Part shown: positions 41,318 to 53,300 of the stretch, piece after piece
How the letters are laid out: each line of letters begins with the position of its first letter
Numbering within the stretch: the stretch's first letter is position 1
Assembly (NCBI RefSeq): GCF_000002235.5
Contig: NW_022145607.1
Coordinates: 36,984,529-37,048,528, forward strand
Length of the DNA stretch: 64,000 nucleotides
Source: Strongylocentrotus purpuratus
Lineage: Eukaryota > Echinodermata > Echinoidea > Camarodonta > Strongylocentrotidae
Reading direction: 5' to 3'
Program-made: the position numbers and the translations under genes
Notes under the pieces: model-generated
What the model was told of the DNA's origin: nothing
What the model saw: the letters and a program-made list of their open reading frames with translations, nothing else
Database searches by the model: none

Positions 41318-44300
41318 TCCTCAACACCATTACCACTTTCATCAACAAGAAAAAAATTCTTTCACTGTCATCATCATCACTATCATCATCATCACTATCA
41401 TCGCCACCACCATCATAATCATCATCATAATCATCAACATGCAAGAACAACAACATAGTGTACTATTAATAGACATGAAGATAGACCACAATGGCATTAC
41501 AGTAATGGTGGTCATCAATGTTTGAAAAGGAGGCATACTATGGACCAGGGGCAAAAGTTGTCCTTACCTGGGAGCTATCTTCAGTAGCCTGTGAGTGGGT
41601 GGCAGGCAGAGGATGATATGCAAATTAGTCTTGACCCTAGACACAAAGAACTTCATGGGGTCAACCAGAACGTTTGGGAAACGTCTCTTCATAGCTGGAG
41701 TCAGAGCCTGGTAAGAAAATAAGTCAGATTAGAGATGTGCATAGCGAATCCACTGGGTCCTATCCCTAAAACTGTAGGTGAACGGGATAACCATGTCAAA
41801 TTTGTCCCTTTTTTTGGGGGGGGGGGAAGAGGGAGACACTATGACCACTAGATGCATATAGTAATTTTCTTTACAATGTATGCTCTTAAGATCACTTTTA
41901 TATTCTGCTGCCTCATACAACATTGATTATATATTCAAATAGACTATGATTCACATCAGAGCATACAAGGCAATCCCTGATAGATAGTGCATTAATAGTA
42001 TGAATAAACTGCATGATCAGTGAGTGGCGGGAAAGGCAACTTTCCTTCTTCTTGTGGGTACTGGCCCAAACTCACCAACAGGGGTCATGCAAGCAAGCAA
42101 ATGTCTTTAAGCAGAAAGAGACACAAATCAGAGGATATGAATATTACCTGTAAGAGTCCATCCAGTTCATCATTAGAGAAGAGAGGAGGGTATTCCCCAC
42201 ATATCAGGATACTGTTGATAGCATCCAGGTACACATCCTCTTTCAGGTCACGACCCTAGAGTGTCAAACAAAGAAACATAATACAGCACATGCCCTATAA
42301 TCATTATTAGACATGTAGCAAGTGGATTTCATTTCTTTGTCTAATTGTGGCTTTTAAGTATCTTCATAAAAAATCTTAACACGTATATAACCATTATCTG
42401 GTTCAGGAAGATTACAATAATTATTTCTTTTCCAAACTTGTGGTAGCTAGAACCCAAATTTTGTTGGTAAAATCTGTTGCCCCTGTCACAGAACAGATTA
42501 AAGTTTATTCCTTTTACATCTAGGTGAAATGAACGACAAATCAATGTAGATGTCATTTGAAATATAGTTACCAAGGGTTGGTCAGCTATCAATTACGTAT
42601 TCAATTCAATTCAATTTCTGTTCATTAATATCAACATATATAATGTACAATGCAGTAGTCCAAGGACCAATAATGCAATGTTTACATAAAATTTGCATAA
42701 AAACAGGATGATCATATACACGTACAATTAAAATGATAAGGAAATAAAGTTATGAAAATAAAGTTATGGAACTTACCGTGAACATGAGAGTGAGCATCTT
42801 GCCCTCTGTGCCTGATAGCCTGACTGCCGAGCGTAGGCCATCAAAGAATGTATTAGCCTTGGTTGTATCCATGGGATGGATAGGCATGTCGGCTACGTGG
42901 AGGGCAAGGTTGACCAGGGTGGTCAGGTGACTACCAATAGCACCTACTAACATCATGCTACCACTATAGGGATTGGGAAGAGGGGAGTGTGAAGAGGGGA
43001 GAGGGGAGAGGAAGAGAACAGAGATTAATTACATTGTATAATTTGAAGTACAAGGAGAAATTTAGGTGACCTTTTGTTATCATGATTCTGCTGAAATGTT
43101 TGTACTTTTTATACAGTCATACATGTATGTCATAACAATCAATGTAAGTATATGAAAATGAAGATTTGCAACCCTTACTTGGTTTTCCCAAACCTCAGTC
43201 AAAAGAATGACACACTATAATATATCAAATAATTTGAAGTTACACGATTACAGAGCAAAAACATTAAAGGATAATCAGCAATTTAAGGATGAGATGTACA
43301 CATTTAGATGTTCCTCCTTCAAGGGAACATGGTACTATAGTGAAACCTGAATATACACACTGCTCAAAGCAGACAAGAAAAGTGATCTTTATGAGCAGGT
43401 GGTCTTTAGGTGTAGGTTCCTTTAATACAGATTTCAATTAGAAACTCTGCTCAGGGGAAACAAAAAATGTGGACTATATAGTGAGGTAGTCTTTCTACAC
43501 AGGTGGTCGCTAAAGCAGGTTCGACTGTACTGATCTAACTTCGAACTGCTAAATAGAAGGGGACTATATGGTTGATTTCCCCTGATATTATAAATAGTTG
43601 CACTGTGCTACAATGCAATGCATTGAATTGCATTTATTTAATGACGGTAAAAACTTGTTTTCAGCTAGAACCTGCTTTTAATACAGCAAGACATACTTCC
43701 AAATGATTCCCCAAAATCCCCCTTTGGAAGGCTCGTTTGGTGAAACTTTTACCAGAATTAAAGGGAGTGTAGCTTGGGAAATACTGGTTAACGCCATCTA
43801 CGTCTTCTTTTGGACAACTGCACGTAAACGAATGGACTTGATTAACGGTAGTCAGCGACTTAATCTCTCTACATGGTCAGCGTTCACGAAACAGACCGAA
43901 GTTCTCATCACGCTTCAATTTTGTGTATGTTGAACGCACTTGATTGCTGCGGTCGCATCGTCCGTAGTCGTATTATACCTGATCGGCCCCCGAGTCAGGC
44001 CACGGGAAAGACACGTAGTCTCCTCATGCTGCACCCCCTTTAAAATGAGTTCATCTTACCCATGATGGAAGCTGAGTACACGATGCATGCGGATCACATG
44101 ATAGATGACATCATCGGACAGCATGATGTTCAGAGTGACGTTACCAAACTCCTCGTTGTATCGGGTCAGATGAGACAGGATGCATTTATGCACCTGCTCC
44201 AGATTGGACACTGGCTGTAGAATAACCTACATAGGAGTAGGTAGATCATTGATTAGTGAATCAAATTCATATGAATTCATTTAAAATGCAATTAAAGGTC

Positions 44301-47300
44301 AGTAACAATTTATTAGCTAATCATTTGATTGAGTTTTAAAGATTTAAAGTGCATTTACAAATACAGATATATACAAAAACAATAAGAATATTTAGGACAT
44401 GAAAAATAGTTACCAAACATTTACTCAAATAAAGTAATGTAATTCTAACGGTAACACAAATATGGCCAATTAGAAATGTAATGCAGATACAAAGTGGACA
44501 TTAGCAGAAAAGACAAGTTTTTAGGTGTTTCTTGAATGTGTCTAGATAACCTATTTTCTTGAGCAGATTGGGTAGATTGTTCCAAGTTTTCGGAGCAGTG
44601 TCTACAAATGCCCGCTTGCCAGCATTAGTGATTAACCCTTTCAGAACAGGATTTTTAAGGGGGTAAATTGATCACATATTATTCTTCAAATTGGAAACAG
44701 TCATATTCATCTTTTATCACTTCATTGTTAAATTATCATTTAATGTCTCTGTAAACAATAAACATGGGCAAGAATGTTGTAAAAAAGTAAAAAAATTGGG
44801 ATAGAAAAACAATGATTTTGAATCTCTCAATATGTTGCCAACTGAAGGATTTTAAAGTTTATTTTTCTTTCTAAAGTTCCAGGCATCTAATGCAATATAT
44901 TCATGAAACAAAAATTGATGCAGTGTGTGCAGAAATATTAGCCCTTACTACTCCTGCATCTGGTATATTTCAAAGGCTCTGAATAAAAATTTATCGAGCC
45001 AAAGGACAAAACGTGGGATGATAGTCTTGAAAGGGTTAAGTTGACTTTCGCCCTGGAAAGTAGAGAATACTCAAAGTACTTACCCTGACAGTCTTCTGTG
45101 ACATGGAGGTGACTGGTCTCTGATAACCTCGATGCTCGATTGGGAACGTCACAAAGTGTTCAAAGATACCCTCATCATCCTCACACTGGGGGATCTCCTA
45201 AAAAAACATAAAAATTTATCAATTCCTAGTAAATATTTTCATAACTACCTTTTCAGACTAGAAGTTGGAAGGTATCAAACCCTTGTGGATGGAACATGGA
45301 TGAACTTATCAAACAAGCCAGCTGGGAGGTATGTCAAGCTATGGGGCTCAAACCAACTTAACCAAGTAATTTCAAAGTATCTGAACTAATGTTTTGTAGA
45401 GGCTAAGAAGAGTTGAGCAAAATAAGGAAGTACATGTATGTACTTATTTATAGATACCACAACTATAAGAACAGTACAATGGGTACATGTACATCTAGAC
45501 CTCCACTGTGAAAAAATAATGATTAATAATGGGGCAAATCAAGACAAGCCCATTAGATTTCAATTTGCCATATTCATTAAACCTGTGATACAGAGGCGAT
45601 TTAACCATCTGAAAGAAACAACATGTTGTGTCCACAAAGAGGAAAAATACAGTTGTTTCTATAAACTATTAGTATTAATATTTTTTTAGTTATGTTTCAA
45701 TTGTCAGTGGGATCATCAGAACTTACTGCTTTGCAGATTTCATCCAGGTTCTTGTCGAACCAGTTGATGTCAGACGTTCGGCAGAGACGATCACGCATGA
45801 TCCTCTGCACCTCGTGTCGCCATAGCGATGACACCATGTTGATTTCTCCTCTGGCTTCTTCAGAGAGTCTAATCAGACACTGGTGGAAAGAACAAATGCA
45901 CAAGGGATGATTATTTCAAATGTATTTTAGACCTCTCTTTAGAAATTTTCAGTAGTGTCAGGGCTGTGTTAGAGGCTCATCAATTCCGTTGTTATCAGGT
46001 TAAAGGGACTTACTGACTGACTAGCTGAATGAATGGCTTACTGCCCTGACTAACTGACTGACTGAATGTCTAACTAATTAACTGACTGACTATCTGACCA
46101 ACTCACTAACTAACTAATTGAACGAATGACTTACTGACTGCATGACTGACTGAATGACTAACTAACTGACTGACTGACTGACTGACAAAGTGACTTACTG
46201 ACTGACTAACTGATCCAAACATACCTGGAATGTCTTGGAGATGTCTCTGAGGGTGAACATGTAATGGTATCGTCCAGGCATTGGTGTGGGACGTAGGACC
46301 TTCTGGACAGAGGTCAAGAGCTTGCAGGAAGCATTGACGATAGCATCCTGGAGTTCCTGAGCCAGAGACTGACCGTTGTGTTTGGTCATGTTACCGTCCA
46401 GTACAGCATCCACAATGCTGCTCAGCGCTCCTTCCTTGGGCTCAGGAAGATGGATCAGTACAAAGTGACGCTGTGGAAGTAATGAAATTTAGATATACAT
46501 AGAGATAAAAAAAAGGTTAAAAAAGTATGTTATATCACCAATTTAAGTACTCTAAAATCAGTTTTGTTATTGTTTCATCAAGCTTTCAAAACACAGCTCA
46601 TCTCATAAGTACATGTACCTTGGGCAATTAAACAGAACAAATAATAAGTTAATATTACGTGTAAAGCTACGGTCACAAAAGTTCGTACTAATTCCAGAGT
46701 TTGTAGAGATTCGTAGATGGGGCATAGTTTCTTACGTCCTTCTTACAGAGTTTGTAAGAACGCTGTTTAATTAAGCTACCAAAACATTGCTCTTCTCATA
46801 AATACAGAGGGCAAATAAACATAACAAATACAAAGTAAATATCAAATGTTATGTACATTATAGACATTAAATCAAATATTAAAACTAAAGATGTAAAGTT
46901 TCATTTAAAGAGGAATTTTAGTTTCTGTCTGACCAGGTATACCAAATGGACAAATAAAGGAGGAATTCTTTGAATGTTTTGAGACAGCTGAATGTAAGTC
47001 AAGATTGAAACCATGGTAAATAATGGAATGCAAGAACAAAATATCACCGTCCTTATCATCATCATAAATCATCATCACCACCACACCATCATCATCTTCA
47101 TCATTATCATTGGCACTATCACTATCGTTATCATTATCATTATCATAATCATCATCAGCACCTTCATCATCGTCACCATCATCATTATCATCATCATCTT
47201 CACCACATCATCATCATCATCACATCACCATCATATTCAGCATCATCATCATCATCACCACATCATCATCACTATCATTAACATCTACATCACCAAAATC

Positions 47301-50300
47301 ATCTCCATCATCATCACCATTACTTTATCAATAATCATCATCCTCCTCCTCCTCATTATGATCATCTCCTTACCAGAAGCCTATCTGGTATCTTCCTGCT
47401 ACTGGAACTGGGATAGTTGTTCATGGTGCAAGCAGACAAGACCACCAGGTCTTCAATGGTCCTCCATTCAAACGGCTTCTGCAGCGTGATAAGAAGGCGC
47501 TCATCTAGGAGCTGACGCATGAGCTCATTGCAGCGCTGGACGCCATGCTCGTCGCAGGGTGGCAGGTTGATGTCATCTACGAAGAGCTGGAAACGCTTGG
47601 TGTCACGGGCGCCATACACAAATCCTGCAAGATACAGAATTGGATGTTTGCACTTTAAGGAATACTGATTCTAATCATCACCATGCCTGCATTTCACAAA
47701 ACTGTCCAAGTTCAAGTTCTCCGACAACCTACTGAAAAGTGTGTATTCAATTTAACACATGTTTCAATGGGATGTCAGTGAACTTGTACTTATGACGGTT
47801 TTGTGAACTATTGCCCATATTACCATGAATGGCATTGCAGTAATCCTACTATACACCTGGGCCCTGTCTTACAAAGAGTTACGATCGATTGATCCAAATC
47901 AATAGCAGATCTTCCAATCAATCGCAAGTTCAGTTTGCAGTCTCCTATCTAATATGTACATGGTTGCGATTGATATCAACTCTTTGTAAGACGGGGCCCT
48001 GATGTGTATCAGAAATTTGCCATTAAAAAATTTGTCAATAAGTGTAAAAGAGAAACATAAAGTGTGTTCTATTTCAACAGGCATTTAAAGTATAAAGTAA
48101 AAGCAATTACATAAATGGACACGTATTGGAAGGAGGGCTAGCAGTTTTGAAATGGAATCATACATGTTTATGGATAAAAGCGTTTTTTCAACAGATTTAT
48201 CATTAGCAACTCCCAAGCATTGATATACACAAAAAGGGACTGGTAACCATTTCTCTTACCTTGCCTGTGGTGTATGTTGGTCTCAATGAACTGCTGTAGC
48301 TGTGAAGCAGTGGATGCTCCAGAGAATACCAGTCTCTTGGTTATCTGGTTGCTTGAATCTGTAAGGAAAAAAAAATGGCACTTAGATCGAGAAGTATTTC
48401 ATTCCAAGATGCTTTCTTGCATTACAAGTTTGCAGAAATAAAGTTTATTATTTTGAATTGGGAAGATTACAGGAAGGAACAAATTTAGTTTGACAATCAT
48501 TGAGGTCTATAATTCACAAGAATTTATTATATGTTAAGCAATAAAATTACACAGGTAGCTCCCTTGTTTTTTCTTTTCTCTCCCTCTGCTGATATTCTGA
48601 TCATCCCTCTTAAGGGGATGACCTAGATAAGTATTCATACTTTTGTTTATCCCTGCACTTCGTTTAATTCACTTTGAACACTTTTATTTCATGTTTTGTG
48701 GAAATAAAAACTCAATTCAACCACTTCTCTCATCCGACAGAACAACCCATGAACTCACCCAGTGTATTGATGAAGTCATTAATCATAGCCGTCTTGCCGC
48801 ACCCCGGTGGTCCTAGCAGCATCACATGCATGTTGGTCAGATTGGCAAACTCCATCAGAACTCGTGTACGAATCTAATAACATCAAATTACATTTTGACA
48901 TGAAGTTATTATTATAAAAAATAATCGCTAGTGACATTCGTTTGGTCAACAAGGGATCTAAAAGATCACAACGTTTTGTGTGCTGCTGCTACACTTCGTG
49001 TTTTACACTCTACGGGTGGACCGGCGGTCAAATAATTTGATCAATAATTAGAACAATAACGGACAAGGCCTATTGGCTGAAGCACACCGGTGCTCAATCA
49101 ATCAACGGGCCGCTGGCTCGGTGCGAGACAAATGAATGTCACTAGCGATATTATTTTTGATACTATATCCGCAATGAAATTGACGCATAAAAACATATGG
49201 TTACAGAATTCTAGATGGGTGTCCATTACTAAAAGTATGTCCTTAATTGATAAAATAATTGTTTAAACACTCTTCAGCATACATTCCATGTTCAATAACA
49301 CAATAGTTTCATTTTCCACACTGGTAACTGCAGACGGATCTTCTACAGAGTTTTACAAAACGTTTGGGTATTCCTCAGACATTCTCTGATATATGTTTTT
49401 GAAAATTTCATATGAATGCCTGCTTGCATGTCCATGTTACTGAAAGTTGGATAGACTTACAGTGATTGTTACACTTGTAATAACACTGAATTATTTGAAT
49501 GGTACAGTCAAACCTGTTTATAAAGGCCACCCAAGAGAAACAGACAAACTGGCCACTGTTGCCTTTCTAGACCGCTTCTACAACACACATTTCTTCTTTG
49601 ATGAAGACAATATAGGTCACCACTATCAACAGGTGGCCTTTAAAGAGAGGTAGCCGCTAGGACAGGTTTGACTGTAGTAAAGAGAATACAGTCAAACCTG
49701 CTTTAGACCACCTGTCTACAAAGACCACCTGTCTACAAAGACCACCTGTCTACAACAAGCACATGTTCTGTTTCCCTTGAAAATGATTTCTTGTTGAAAC
49801 ATGTACTAAAGGAACCTGTCTACAAAGACCACCTGTCTACAAAGACCACTTTTTGTGTTTCCCTTGGGCGGTCGCTGTAGACAGGTTTGACTGCATATAG
49901 ATCAAAATGTGATACACACGGAAGCTAGGGCTACTTACAGTATCGACGGTATCCACCAGGACATCTCCCAGTAGATCCCTGGTGTCTGTGTAGGCTACAT
50001 CAGGTACCTTGGAGATCCAAGGATCCCATTCACCTGACTCATCAACATAGTAATCAAAGACAGAGATGTCATGGTCGTAGTCAGGCAGACTGAAACATAA
50101 ATAGCAAAAATAAATAATAATAGTAGGTTCTTGTATAGCGCTCTAGCATTTTAAGGTATTAATTCCTGCCAGGTGACCATTTACATCACCTGGTTTGAGT
50201 GTGGCAAATGTAGATCAATGTATTGCCAAAGGACATTAGTGCCGCGGCGGGACTCGAACCGGGGACCTTGTGATCCGACTGTCCCATGACATATCCACTC

Positions 50301-53300
50301 GACCACGACACCTCTAAAGTTTAGAAAACAGCTCAAGCCATGTACTGATCAAAAGGGGGGATTCACAATTGACAGCGATAACACCAGAAAGCAATGACAG
50401 GCCAACGTTTCAGCTCACGGGTCGACATCTTTCAACCAGTGTAGCACGGCAAAATGCCAGCCAGCGCAAATTTTTATTTTGAATTTGGATGTCAAAACCG
50501 AACCATCAATTGATTCTGAATGAAACTTTGGCATGATTTTGGACATAATTAAATAACAATGGTCAGTGTTGGCCAAAGGGTGGCTAAATTGACCAAAAGT
50601 TTATGAGTAGGGTCAGTAAGATTGATATTTTTGGAATCAGTGCAAATTTTTACCCGGAAAAGCTATTCAAACCTTCCCCACCAAAAACTCTGATAACAAT
50701 CCCTTATCCCCATGGTATATAACAATACCACAGCCGATTTATTTTTTTGGTCAATTTTTTTTCAATCATGCAGCACATGAAATTCACTATACAAAATTGT
50801 TTATGTGTAAACAACAGGGAATTCGGGATGAAAAAGTAGCTGCGCACAACGATGGTCCTGAGCACACTCACTGTGTGTTATACCAAGCAGAAATAAGGTG
50901 AAGCGTTTTACCCTCAAGTCAATATTATTATTTATTTGTTAATGTAATGTTTATCCAATACTATGTGAAAGAGCCTTCATTAAGAAATTCATTCCAGCAT
51001 AGATGCAGTAAGGGGTTGAACACTTACGCTGATGTCAAGGTACGTAGAAGGTCACTGAATCCCTTCCTGTCTGACCCTTCTAGTAGTCCTCCAAACGTCC
51101 AGATCAGGCAGAACAAGAAGAGACGTTCAATATGAAGCTCTCCTCCGATCTCAATGTGTTCATTGAGCATAGACTCCAGGAGACCCAGGCAAGTCTTGAA
51201 GGTTCCTACTTCGGTCAGAGTGGCAAGGGGTCTGAAGGGATAAATTATATACATTGTTTGTTCTTAGGATCTCTAGATTTTTATCCTACAAAAAAAAAAT
51301 CATCAACAGATTTTAGGTAAAGTGAGATATAACCCCCCCCCCCCCCTTCCTTATTTTATGATTGCTTTTTCTTTCTTAATGTTGAAGCAACTTGTTTTGT
51401 TAAAGGCAGCAGCAGAAGTAAACTGATACACTGCACTAACTTCAAATGGTTTACTGCCTCTTGTATTTTTGATATTTGTCACAAGTAAACTTGTGAAATA
51501 AATGTACAAAGCAGAGTTTGAATTGGTGATTACATATTTCACACAATTTATGCATTTTCTATTTAGTAAAGACAACCATTACAGCATGACGCTTTGCGTC
51601 AAAGAGTATAGATACACAAATTTAAAGAAAACCCTCTAATTTGTTACATCATTATTTTTTATTTTACTACAAAATTATATGTTACGTTTCCTCACGTACT
51701 ACGGTACATTATCTAATACTCTAAACAGATACAGATCATGATTAAGAAACCAGAAAGTAGACAGGTAACTAAAGCATCTCAAATTCTTACTTGGTTTCAA
51801 AGAGGACATAGTTGACCACTGCATCCATAGTCTTGTTGAAGGCCTTCTGTAGACACTGTTAAAAAACATACACCACAAACCCATATAATCAAATATATTG
51901 ATACCTTTTTCTTTGTAAATCTTTTTTTATACTTGTAACAACATTGCATCAACATCTAAATGTTTTGCATCCAGATACGCTTGCCCTGATATTAAAATGA
52001 CTAGGAGAAATTTGTTTTATTATTTAAACTGGGTGTTAATCAATCTGTGATATATATTCTATGCTCTAAGCATATTTGCTCCACATCAATGTTATACCAA
52101 CGCATCAAATCCTGATTGAAGTCTTCAATGGGTAATTAGACAGTATAAATATATTTAATCAAGTTTAGACTGAAATGGTTGTGAAGAAAACTGAATAGAT
52201 GTAGATGATATCATGTTATTACATATTCTTTGAAATACACTGTACTGAACACTTTGCACATCGACTAAGAATGCTTTATATAATTTGCCATCCTCCTACT
52301 ACATGTATGTCAATAATGCAATATGTGACTGTGCTAATAAGAGTAGCATGTTTTCACAAGTACTCACATGGATTTCTTGTTGGTTGCGGTTCTCTAACCA
52401 AGCTTGTGCAACAGGTCTCCAGCCAAGCACCTCACGGTCCAAGTAGACAATACCCTGCAATGGAATTGAAAATGAATTAATAAAAGCATTAAAGAACAAT
52501 AGTATGGCAATATGAAACTTAACTTCAGTGGTTTACTTGTGAAGAGATCTACTCAGAAAACGTTGGGTTTAAACAAAGATATTGATGTATCATTGTTTTG
52601 ATTCCTGTCACACTATAGACTTGATTGTTTCTCTTTATGATATCCATTTCTAAGTGCTAAAACTAGCCATCTAACACACTTGCAACTACATCGTAGGGCT
52701 CGACAGGTCTGGGAACAAATCATCCTGCACAATTCAATAATTCAGAATGATACACGACCTTACAATTATTCTATTCCAAGATACAGCATAACTTCTCCCA
52801 CCCCCTTGGTGTTTTTTGTCGAAAATCCCTTGACATAGGGATCTGTGTGGTGCCCTACTAAATAAAATGACAAAACAAAAGTTAAAATGTTAGATGACTT
52901 TAACTCACAGCTCTCGCAACAGATGCTGGTGATGCATTGGACAGGCTGTCCGTTTCAAAGAGGAGCTTCACGTTATCAGCTAGGAAGAGCCTGTCTCCGT
53001 TACGGAGGTTCAGCACTCGGTCATTGTCCAGCACGGTGTTGAAGTTATCCGTCCAGCTGGGGGTCAAGGGACCGTCCAGACACAGCCAGGTCGTACTCAC
53101 GTTCTACGGACAGAAACAAATATATAATGCTTAGGTTTGAATTTTTAAACGACATGTTTGACAATCAGTTACAGGTTTAAATCCTCCAAATTGAATGAAG
53201 AATTCACTATTGACGATAACAATACATTTTGCAACATTTCACTTTTGGCTTAGCCCCATGTTTAGTTCCATGATAACATAGCCATTTTGAAAAGGGCATG

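Noticed and set aside
43703-43933. 76-codon plus-strand gene
   Set aside because: No domain, no splice context, and no support beyond being open.
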